Below, piece after piece: positions 1-5,307 of a stretch of 5,307 nt of DNA. The notes beneath the pieces were generated by a model. That model had not been told where the DNA came from and made no database searches. It saw only the letters and a program-made list of their open reading frames with translations. How positions within the stretch are numbered: position 1 is the stretch's first letter; every line of letters starts with the position of its first letter. This stretch comes from an uncultured Clostridia bacterium (lineage in GTDB: Bacteria > Bacillota > Clostridia > TANB77 > CAG-508), in assembly GCA_944390615.1 (NCBI GenBank), contig CALXRJ010000092.1, positions 1 through 5,307 of the forward strand. The letters are read 5' to 3'. The position numbers and the translations under genes were made by a program.

Positions 1-2304
1 GTTCAAGTCATCTATACTTACTTGCTCATTTTCCTTTTCATATTGCTCATTTCCACTTAAAATTTCTGTCATAATTTCTTGTAATTGTTCTTGCGAAATC
101 GTTAATTCTCCATTTTCCTGAATCATTTCTTGGAGTTTTTTATTCATTAATTCGCTAACTTCTTTTGATTGTAAATAATCTGTTAATTGCTTACCTATTT
201 GACTTATATTGGCTTCTGGCTTGTTTTGTATATATTCTTCATAACCATTTAAAAAATCAGTTATTATTCTTTGTATATCTTCACTTGATAGTGAAAAATT
301 AATCTTGCTTAAAATATCATTTATATCAAGAGTGGGTAATGAATTTTGTGTTAATGTATTGTTTAAGTTTCCAAAGTCTACTTTTATTTTTGATTGGTCT
401 ATCTGAAAAGCTGACTTAATGGCATTTGTATCTACCTCAATTAAAGAATTCATATCAAAGGAATTTTCTTCTTCAGTATCATCAAATCTTTTACCTGTTA
501 TTACATTAATTTCCGGATTTGCTAATTGTTCTTGTACAATCTTACTATTTTTTGCATTTTCGATTACATGATCTGTTAAAGATGCTGGATAGTAAATTCC
601 ACTAGTCAACATGGTACTTGTTGCTCCTTGTTTTGGTTGTACAATTCCAACTATTTTTAAATTTTCTCCATTTTCTACAAGATTTTTCATATATGCTGTA
701 TTATCAGTTTTATCACGCCAAATTTTATATTCTTCATCATACTCATAACAATCACTATTATTAATTAATTTAAAATTAATTTCTAAAATATCATCATAAG
801 AATAGGAGCCTAAATTATCAGGAGTATTTACTTCCTCTCCATTTGAAAACTGGGTAACTAAATTTTGTATTTCACTATAATCTCGAAGTCCCAATGTATA
901 TAGTAAAAAATCACTAATGTTTCCTTGTGATGTCAAAACTAAAACACATTCATTATATTGTGTAGGCCATTTTCCTGCTTTGACATCATATTGGTTTTTA
1001 TACAAATTTGAGTCTTTTGGCATTTGAAAAAATACATTTGTACTCATCATGCTAGACATCATACTATTAGCAGATGCCCCTGAACCCATTCCTAAACTTG
1101 AAAATGTAGTATCTGGATTTACTTGCCTTAAATTTTCTGTATCTGAACTGTAAATTGAAGGAGTGACATCATATGTGTATTCAATGTCTTTTGCATATTC
1201 ATTTATAGGGCAATTATCACTTTCTAGGTACTCTTTTAAAGATTTTAAATCATTAGAGCCTATTGTGGAAAACATCTTTGTTATTCTTTTACTAACATTA
1301 ATATCTCCACTTTTTTCGTTATTTCCATCATCACTATTGGAACCTGCAAGTAGTGAGGTTATATCCACTCCTGAACTTTGTATTTGCAAAGGGTATTCTG
1401 ATAAAGTTTCTTCTTCTACTGATCCAATATAGTTATTGACACCATTTGATAATGATAATATTAGTGCTATACCAATAATTCCAATGGAACCAGCAAAAGA
1501 TGTTAAAATAGTTCTTCCTTTTTTGGTTTTTAAATTATTAAAGCTTAAGGATAATGAAGTTAAGAAAGACATTGTTGTTTTTCCAAAGTTTTTATGTACA
1601 GGTTTTTTATGTTTCTCATTTTCGATTATATAAGGATTGGTATCGGAAAGTATTTTTCCATCTTTTATATTTACAATACGAGTAGCATAATCTTTTGCAA
1701 GCTCTGGGTTATGTGTTACCATTACTACTAAACGGTCTTTTGCAACTTCTTTTAATAAATCCATAACTTGGATACTGGTATCACTATCTAATGCTCCTGT
1801 TGGCTCGTCAGCAAGAACTATATCTGGATCATTTACTAAAGCCCTTGCAATTGCTACCCTTTGCATTTGCCCACCTGATAATTGGTTTGGCTTTTTATGA
1901 AGATGATCTACAAGTCCTACTTTTTCAAGTGCTTTTATTGCTTTTTGTTTTCGTTTGCTTTTAGATACTCCTGAAATGGTCAAGGCAAGTTCTACATTGG
2001 CTAAAATTGTTTGATGTGGTATTAAATTATAACTTTGGAATACAAAACCAATTGTATGATTACGATAAGAGTCCCAATCTCTATCTTTATATTTTTTAGT
2101 AGAAATTCCATTTATGATTAAATCTCCCTTATCATATCTGTCTAAACCACCAATAATATTTAAAAGAGTCGTTTTTCCAGAACCACTTGGTCCAAGAATT
2201 GCAACAAATTCATTATCTCTTAAATTTAGACTTACATCATCCAAAGCCTTTTGTATTAAATCCCCTGTTTTATATTGTTTATGAATATTTTTTATTTGTA
2301 ACAT
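1..2304 (-). CDS. MacB/SalX-type ABC transporter, fused ATPase-permease (C-terminus beyond window)
   Basis: This is a fused ABC exporter of the MacB/FtsX-permease class, which acts in the cytoplasmic membrane. The ATPase domain spans about residues 1-222: Walker A GPSGSGKT (38-45), Q-loop Q90, signature LSGGQ (142-146), Walker B IVLADE (162-167), ALDS D-loop and switch H198. A basic linker leads to one membrane segment at about 266-288, followed by a mostly polar stretch from about 290 to 768, as expected for the extracellular domain between TM1 and TM2. That domain contains a Ser/Met-rich patch (402-420) and Gln/Glu/Asn-rich helical sequence near the window edge. The frame is open to base 1 after 768 codons, so the remaining membrane segments lie outside. 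The ATG is set by TAGGAG six to eight bases upstream and by the MLQIKNIHKQY start typical of these ATPases. Relatives export peptides, give peptide-antibiotic resistance or transmit force to wall enzymes. The substrate here cannot be told. The family call is very secure. Confidence 0.95.
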   Translation of the reverse strand, partial: MLQIKNIHKQYKTGDLIQKALDDVSLNLRDNEFVAILGPSGSGKTTLLNIIGGLDRYDKGDLIINGISTKKYKDRDWDSYRNHTIGFVFQSYNLIPHQTILANVELALTISGVSKSKRKQKAIKALEKVGLVDHLHKKPNQLSGGQMQRVAIARALVNDPDIVLADEPTGALDSDTSIQVMDLLKEVAKDRLVVMVTHNPELAKDYATRIVNIKDGKILSDTNPYIIENEKHKKPVHKNFGKTTMSFLTSLSLSFNNLKTKKGRTILTSFAGSIGIIGIALILSLSNGVNNYIGSVEEETLSEYPLQIQSSGVDITSLLAGSNSDDGNNEKSGDINVSKRITKMFSTIGSNDLKSLKEYLESDNCPINEYAKDIEYTYDVTPSIYSSDTENLRQVNPDTTFSSLGMGSGASANSMMSSMMSTNVFFQMPKDSNLYKNQYDVKAGKWPTQYNECVLVLTSQGNISDFLLYTLGLRDYSEIQNLVTQFSNGEEVNTPDNLGSYSYDDILEINFKLINNSDCYEYDEEYKIWRDKTDNTAYMKNLVENGENLKIVGIVQPKQGATSTMLTSGIYYPASLTDHVIENAKNSKIVQEQLANPEINVITGKRFDDTEEENSFDMNSLIEVDTNAIKSAFQIDQSKIKVDFGNLNNTLTQNSLPTLDINDILSKINFSLSSEDIQRIITDFLNGYEEYIQNKPEANISQIGKQLTDYLQSKEVSELMNKKLQEMIQENGELTISQEQLQEIMTEILSGNEQYEKENEQVSIDDLN

Positions 2305-2428
2305 AATACTCTCCTACTCTTTTTTAATAAAATCTAATTTGATTTATTACTTTAGGAATATTTTTTATGGTATCTGATGGCAACCTCCCATAATTGCTAC
2401 ATATCCAAAGTCTCCTTTGTTCGTTATC
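2305..2428 (-). other. Spacer between truncated Ppx gene and ABC gene, with apparent coding debris
   Basis: This 124-base spacer carries no recognised gene, terminator or clear promoter. One reading frame, +1 relative to the Ppx-like ORF, gives a protein-like stretch (GDFGYVAIMGGCHQIP) ending at TAA 2367-2365. Downstream of that it is plain AT-rich leader up to the ABC Shine-Dalgarno site. A TTGCCA (2379-2384) and TATTCC pair 17 bases apart could be a weak promoter, but such matches are expected by chance in this composition. Confidence 0.4.
2311..2316 (-). promoter_or_regulatory. Shine-Dalgarno site of the ABC transporter
   Basis: The minus strand reads TAGGAG followed by AGTATT and then ATG at 2304. 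This is a strong, well-spaced site that fixes the start. It matters because the domain begins immediately after this ATG and no upstream in-frame start is needed. Confidence 0.75.
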
Positions 2429-2466
2429 TTACAGTTCTTTATGTTTTTTCGTATTATATTTATCAT
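2365..2466 (-). pseudogene. 33-codon out-of-frame ORF, probable remnant of an unknown protein's C-terminus
   Basis: An ATG at 2466 opens 33 codons ending at TAA 2365-2367. The frame overlaps the last codons of the Ppx-like ORF in the +1 frame. The first half is Lys/Asn/Ile-rich filler. The second half, GDFGYVAIMGGCHQIP, has the mixed composition of a real folded protein. Loss of one A from the A6 run at about 2444-2449 (GAAAAAAC on the minus strand) would join this frame to the tail of the Ppx-like ORF. I therefore suspect that both pieces come from one broken gene. I do not recognise the family. There is no good Shine-Dalgarno site before the ATG, so a translated small peptide is less likely but not excluded. 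Confidence 0.35.
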
Positions 2467-2929
2467 ATCCCATTTTTACTAAATCTTCATACGCTTGCCA
2501 TACCGTATTGGGAATATCCATTTCTGTTGAACTTCCACCAACACAACATACTAAATATGGTTCATCAATCTCATATAAATTTCCTACGGCTTTTGCCATG
2601 TATTTTTCTTCTTCTTGCTGTGATAGCACGTTAATTTTAATTTCTGTTGCTTGGATTATTTCTGTTTGTAATTCTTCTAACTTTTCTTTATTTAGCATTC
2701 TAAAAACACTTGTTGCATAGGCATGGATTGGTATACCTATATTACGATTTTTTATTTCTTTGATAGCATTCATTAATTCTTTTTTATCTTCTTCAGCAAT
2801 CCCTTTTTCTTTAGAAAAATTTTTTTTGAACATTATATTTTTTAAATATATGTTTTTTATTTCTTTCCTAGCATTTACTAAATATGCTTTTATATTTCCA
2901 GACCCTATATCAATTATTATTTCTTTCAC
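2429..2929 (-). CDS. Ppx/GppA-like phosphatase, truncated after the first ASKHA half, with unrelated tail
   Basis: The ORF encodes 166 residues and starts with GTG. Members of the Ppx/GppA family hydrolyse polyphosphate or pppGpp at a site formed between two ASKHA subdomains and are usually 300 residues or more. Visible here are the phosphate-1 loop DIGSGNIK (7-14), YATSVFR (71-77, matching the family's ATSAFR), VLSQQEEEKY (101-110, matching ISGEEEA) and GGSSTEM (131-137, matching GGGSTEL). Family similarity then stops abruptly. Residues 138-166 (DIPNTVWQAYEDL..., ending KKHKEL) do not resemble the family's continuation, and the whole second subdomain is missing. A working active site is therefore unlikely. 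The ORF itself is uninterrupted and has a Shine-Dalgarno site, so a stable half-protein could still be made. It lies 75 bases after the phosphoesterase gene. I read it as a deletion-generated pseudogene. The family call for the first 137 residues is secure. Confidence 0.8.
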   Translation of the reverse strand: MKEIIIDIGSGNIKAYLVNARKEIKNIYLKNIMFKKNFSKEKGIAEEDKKELMNAIKEIKNRNIGIPIHAYATSVFRMLNKEKLEELQTEIIQATEIKINVLSQQEEEKYMAKAVGNLYEIDEPYLVCCVGGSSTEMDIPNTVWQAYEDLVKMGYDKYNTKKHKEL

Positions 2930-2940
2930 TTTTCTTTTTT

Positions 2941-2946
2941 CTCCTT
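2941..2946 (-). promoter_or_regulatory. Shine-Dalgarno site of the Ppx-like gene (GTG start)
   Basis: The minus strand has AAGGAG followed by an 11-base A-rich spacer and then GTG at 2929-2927. The spacer is a little long, but no other start fits: the GTG directly precedes KEIIIDIGSG, the first strand and phosphate loop of the ASKHA fold. Confidence 0.55.
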
Positions 2947-3004
2947 TTCTAGTTAAGCAAAAAGTTTATTCTTTAACATCAAATATATTTTTGATTCCTA
3001 TTTC

Positions 3005-3844
3005 TCAATCATAATAGTTGATGTTACTTGTTTTAATATGTTTTTCTATTACTTTTACCTTTCTATTTTCTAATTCAACTTCCAAATATACTCCATCTGG
3101 CAGTCCTTGCATACCCACATTTTCTATTAAGGAACCTACTACATAATAGTTCTTTCCATCTTCTTTTAATTGTTTAGTCCAATGTTGATGTCCATTAAAT
3201 ATAGCAACTACATTTTCATCAGTTTTTATAATTTCTTTTACTTCTTTTCGATTACTCATTAATCCCTCTTCTGGATTTTTTTCAAACCAATAATTTCCTA
3301 ATTGCTTATCTTCCGCTAAGCCAAAATGAGTAAAAATAATACAAGGAAATTGATTTTTTTCTAAATCTTCTTTTAGCCAAACAATTTCTTTTTCTGATAT
3401 GCATTGTGCTTTATAGATTCCACCATCATCTCGACCTAAATCTTCTCTAATATCTGTTGTTAAGATGATAAAATGATACCCATTTAAATCAAATGAAAAA
3501 GTTGCATTTTTATATCCCATAATCTCTTCAATCTCTTTTCTTTCGTTCATAGAGCGCAAATCGTGATTGCCAATTACTGAATAAAATGGTACTTGAATAT
3601 TTTTTAGTTTATTCCAAATGTAGGTATAATTTATAATGTCTTTATCATGATTATAAGTATCTTCAATCAAATCTCCTAAACAAATACTCAAATCTGGCTT
3701 TTTTTCATTTATCTTATTGATTAATTCATTTATTATTTCTACAGAATATTGTGTTAGTTTTCTGCTCAAATTAAAATCTAATTTTTCAGGTCTTTTATTT
3801 AAATAATGTATGTCTGAAAAAATAATTAATTTGCATTTAGTCAT
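3005..3844 (-). CDS. Calcineurin-type metallophosphoesterase (COG1409/Icc-like)
   Basis: This is an intact 279-residue cytoplasmic metal-dependent phosphoesterase with no signal peptide. The full motif set for two metals is present: DIH (D11, H13), GDLIE (G57-E61, D58 bridging), GNHD (92-95), H173 in IFTHFGL, and GHQH (218-221). A GG-x4-Q...WL-x2-DL segment (141-160) before H173 resembles the Icc/CpdA and Mn-dependent ADP-ribose/CDP-alcohol diphosphatase branch. The substrate could be a cyclic nucleotide, a nucleotide-diphosphate conjugate or another phosphodiester, and the sequence does not decide which. The ATG at 3844 is chosen because the hydrophobic first strand KLIIFSDIH follows at once and AAGGAG sits eight bases upstream. 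The open frame extends about 20 codons further upstream, but without ATG, GTG or TTG, and that stretch is a DUF4186 remnant. The stop is TGA. The neighbours give no functional clue. Confidence 0.93.
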   Translation of the reverse strand: MTKCKLIIFSDIHYLNKRPEKLDFNLSRKLTQYSVEIINELINKINEKKPDLSICLGDLIEDTYNHDKDIINYTYIWNKLKNIQVPFYSVIGNHDLRSMNERKEIEEIMGYKNATFSFDLNGYHFIILTTDIREDLGRDDGGIYKAQCISEKEIVWLKEDLEKNQFPCIIFTHFGLAEDKQLGNYWFEKNPEEGLMSNRKEVKEIIKTDENVVAIFNGHQHWTKQLKEDGKNYYVVGSLIENVGMQGLPDGVYLEVELENRKVKVIEKHIKTSNINYYD

Positions 3845-3851
3845 TATTGCT

Positions 3852-3857
3852 ACTCCT
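3852..3857 (-). promoter_or_regulatory. Shine-Dalgarno site of the phosphoesterase, inside the DUF4186 remnant
   Basis: AAGGAG followed by TAGCAATA-type spacing precedes the ATG at 3844. The same bases encode Glu-Lys-Gly in the KDYIKEKG segment of the DUF4186 stub. The intact gene therefore seems to use former coding sequence as its ribosome binding site. Confidence 0.7.
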
Positions 3858-3895
3858 TTTTCTTTTATATAATCTTTGTCTTTTGCTTTAAATGA

Positions 3896-3924
3896 AATTT
3901 ACTTCTAAAATTTGATTTTGACAA
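3896..3924 (-). promoter_or_regulatory. Possible sigma-70-type promoter for the phosphoesterase
   Basis: TTGTCA (3919-3924, five of six matches to TTGACA) is followed by exactly 17 bases and TAAATT (3896-3901, four of six matches to TATAAT). This would start transcription about 40 bases before the phosphoesterase ATG. It lies inside the DUF4186 stub. In DNA this AT-rich, chance matches are common, so the call is weak. Confidence 0.25.
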
Positions 3925-3925
3925 A

Positions 3926-4069
3926 CTATTTAATATGTTTTCTATTCTTATATCCTGCATAATTATCACCTTTTAGATATTTCTTATAATAATTTTTCTT
4001 TTTTTCCCATGTCATGTAATAAACACACTCTAATATTCGTATTATTTGATTTTTCAACTCCATATTCAT
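3926..4069 (-). CDS. Small hypothetical ORF (47 aa), coupled to upstream regulator
   Basis: ATG at 4069 overlaps the TGA of the AlbA-type gene as ATGA, a classic translational-coupling arrangement. A second ATG follows two codons later. The 47 residues (MNMELKNQII... with YYMTWEKKKNYYKKYLKG) are Lys/Tyr-rich, with a predicted helical, basic character and no membrane segment. The last 35 bases overlap the start of the DUF4186 remnant in another frame. I do not recognise it. It could be a genuine coupled small protein, a decayed gene or a chance ORF. The lack of a good Shine-Dalgarno site of its own means its case rests on the overlap. Confidence 0.35.
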   Translation of the reverse strand: MNMELKNQIIRILECVYYMTWEKKKNYYKKYLKGDNYAGYKNRKHIK

Positions 4070-5307
4070 TTTAAAATTTTCCAATATCCATTTTTATTGG
4101 CACCAATTCTTCTAATAATGTTTTTTTCTTTTAAATTTGATATAGTTCTGTCAATTGTGCTTTTTGATAAACTTGTTTTCTTTGCTAGATCTTTTTTGGT
4201 AATATTCTTATTTTCTTTTATTAAATTCATTACTTTTATTTCATTGTTACTGAAATTTATTACCTCATTTATTACTTCATTTATTACCTCATCTTTATTT
4301 GAATTTTCATTTTCAAATCTCTCATGCATAAATATTGTCGTAATAAAATAATCCCTTGTTTCATTTGTTTCAAATTCAGGTTCTTCTGAACCATTATTTT
4401 TTAAAGCTCTTTTTATTTTTGGAATACCTGTATTTCTACCTTCTGTTAATTTTAATTCTTTTAAAAATTCTCCAATTCTACGATTTCTGTATTTTCTTGC
4501 TATTATATTTTTATCTTCAATTGACTTTTCACTAATTGAGCGGTCTGGACCTGGATAACTTACAATATGAATTCTATCTTCCATTATTCTTACTTCTACA
4601 GGTTCTCTTACATCATATCCTCGATGATAAACTGCATTTACTAATGCTTCCTCTATTGCTTGATATGGGTAATTAAAAAATCTTTCAGCTTCTGCCTGTC
4701 CATCTATTTTTAATATTTTTTCTACAATAACAGTATTTTGGATATAAGTTAAAGCACTTTTTATCATAATGTCAATTGGTCCTTTAAATATTTGCTCTGT
4801 CATATTATCGCCTTCTGGTCCGTTTCTTAAATCTACTACTTCTATTTGTGAATATGGAAAAAACTTTTGTGGATCATCATTGAAAAACATTAAGCCAACA
4901 TTTAGAGGTTTCATATATTCTGGGGTTCCATCTACAATTCTCATACTTTTGCATAAATCAATAAAGTCCATTCTGTCAGATTCTTCTAATAAATCACTTT
5001 TAATTTCATATAAATAATTTTGAATAAGTGGTAATTTCAAATCTTGAATTTCCGCTTCATGATTCATTCTATCATCAAAAGGAATCGTTCTTGCCATATC
5101 ATACAATTCTTTTTGTTCCGTTTCTGTTGCTTTTACTGTGCTTGACATTTTTCTTATATAATAGGAATATCCTTTTGAAAAATCTTTATCCAACGTTGTT
5201 GGACATTTATATGGTCGTGTTTGTCCACCAAAACACCATACTACTAATATATTTTTATCTTTATATTGTGCTACATCTACGATTGGCGTATATGATGGTT
5301 GAATTAA
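4066..5307 (-). CDS. AlbA_2-type ATP-binding transcriptional regulator with C-terminal winged helix (N-terminus beyond window)
   Basis: 413 codons are visible; the frame is open to the right window edge, so the true start is outside. The first visible residues (ILVVWCFGGQTRPYK, then YSYYIRKMSSTVKAT) are the end of the AlbA_2/Schlafen-like putative DNA-binding domain. The middle carries a RecG-C-terminus-like/GHKL ATPase region (HATPase_c_4 type). Its N-box is EEALVNAVYHRGY (visible residues 219-231), and GRNTGIPKI (290-298) corresponds to the family's GRGTGIPKI loop. A linker DEVINEVINEVIN (339-351) leads to a winged helix-turn-helix of about 60 residues, with the helix-turn-helix around KKDLAKKTSLSKSTIDRTISNL and the end GYWKILK. 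This family (COG2865) is annotated as predicted transcriptional regulators, and direct function is mostly unproven. A TTG at 5193 gives an apparent start, but it cuts through the AlbA_2 domain and is not the real one. Family call secure; target genes unknown. Confidence 0.92.
   Translation of the reverse strand, partial: LIQPSYTPIVDVAQYKDKNILVVWCFGGQTRPYKCPTTLDKDFSKGYSYYIRKMSSTVKATETEQKELYDMARTIPFDDRMNHEAEIQDLKLPLIQNYLYEIKSDLLEESDRMDFIDLCKSMRIVDGTPEYMKPLNVGLMFFNDDPQKFFPYSQIEVVDLRNGPEGDNMTEQIFKGPIDIMIKSALTYIQNTVIVEKILKIDGQAEAERFFNYPYQAIEEALVNAVYHRGYDVREPVEVRIMEDRIHIVSYPGPDRSISEKSIEDKNIIARKYRNRRIGEFLKELKLTEGRNTGIPKIKRALKNNGSEEPEFETNETRDYFITTIFMHERFENENSNKDEVINEVINEVINFSNNEIKVMNLIKENKNITKKDLAKKTSLSKSTIDRTISNLKEKNIIRRIGANKNGYWKILK
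4255..4290 (-). repeat. Three tandem 12-bp units encoding EVIN-EVIN-EVIN
   Basis: On the plus strand the units are ATTTATTACCTC, ATTTATTACTTC and ATTTATTACCTC, differing only at one synonymous base. They encode the linker between the ATPase region and the winged helix of the regulator. In-frame 12-bp repeats can change copy number by slippage without breaking the frame. Confidence 0.9.

Larger units (their letters stand above)
3845..3960 (-). pseudogene. DUF4186 protein, N-terminal remnant with frameshift
   Basis: ATG at 3960 follows a good Shine-Dalgarno site (AAGGTGA, about 3966-3972). The frame gives MQDIRIENIL then NSLSKSNFRSKFHLK, matching the start of DUF4186 proteins as I remember them (EEILEKLSKSKFRSSFHLK type). 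The frame then runs to TAA at 3862-3864. The family continuation (KDKEYIKEKG) is present in the neighbouring frame as AKDKDYIKEKGVAI, so one A has been lost from the A-run near 3886-3889. Family similarity ends after KEKG, right where the phosphoesterase gene begins. The remaining two thirds of a protein of about 110 residues, including its Cys/His-rich part, are absent. DUF4186 has no known function. I am confident that this is a remnant and fairly confident of the family. Confidence 0.7.

Noticed and set aside
1163..1633. Two plus-strand ORFs of 89 and 65 codons
   Set aside because: They lie antisense to the continuous ABC transporter frame, have hydrophobic low-complexity translations and no Shine-Dalgarno support. 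They are shadows of the minus-strand gene.
2305..2370. Search for a terminator or riboswitch before the ABC gene
   Set aside because: Only weak AT-rich pairings are present (such as AAATC with GATTT). No G+C-rich stem with a T-run and no recognisable aptamer was seen.
2976..2996. Small palindrome ATCAAA-6 bases-TTTGAT in the phosphoesterase/Ppx spacer
   Set aside because: The stem is only six mostly A-T pairs and has no following T-run, so it is not a credible terminator. It could be an operator, but nothing supports that.
2966..3004. Twelve sense codons (EIGIKNIFDVKE) in frame after the phosphoesterase TGA
   Set aside because: This could hint at readthrough or an older longer C-terminus, but the stretch is too short to judge and TGA is used as a normal stop elsewhere in the window.
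2377..3014. Plus-strand ORFs opposite the Ppx-like gene and its upstream spacer
   Set aside because: Their Phe/Ser/Ile-rich translations are what the reverse of AT-rich coding sequence gives. The minus strand carries the recognisable motifs.
4046..5017. Plus-strand ORFs of 101 and 82 codons opposite the regulator
   Set aside because: They are antisense shadows. The apparent ITSFITSFITS repeat is just the reverse reading of the EVIN repeat.

Overview
The window is AT-rich. All supported genes lie on the minus strand, so they read from the right end to the left. Base composition, purine-rich Shine-Dalgarno sites (AGGAG/AAGGAG), normal use of TGA as stop, and the protein types all point to a low-G+C Firmicute, most likely a gut-type clostridium. 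This assignment is by eye and not from a search.

Layout in transcription order. (1) 5307-4066: the C-terminal part of an AlbA_2-type ATP-binding regulator, entering from outside the window. It has a RecG-like/GHKL ATPase region, a linker made of three EVIN repeats and a C-terminal winged helix. (2) 4069-3845: a short zone holding a 47-codon ORF coupled to the previous stop by an ATGA overlap, then a frameshifted N-terminal stub of a DUF4186 protein. (3) 3844-3005: an intact calcineurin-type metallophosphoesterase of 279 residues. Its Shine-Dalgarno site lies inside the DUF4186 stub. (4) 2929-2429: a Ppx/GppA-like ASKHA phosphatase that keeps only its first half. The family sequence stops just after the GGSSTEM motif and is replaced by an unrelated 29-residue tail. 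(5) 2428-2305: a spacer with a small out-of-frame ORF that looks like decayed coding DNA. (6) 2304-1: a large MacB/SalX-type ABC exporter protein with ATPase and permease fused. It is open at the left window edge after 768 codons, still inside its extracellular domain.

The main theme is mosaic structure. Three good genes (regulator, phosphoesterase, ABC transporter) are separated by gene stubs. Two of the stubs, DUF4186 and Ppx, keep the 5' part of a recognisable gene and lose the 3' part. This looks like a region shaped by repeated deletion or replacement rather than one functional operon. I see no common pathway linking the intact genes. I see no RNA gene, CRISPR array, insertion sequence or convincing intrinsic terminator.
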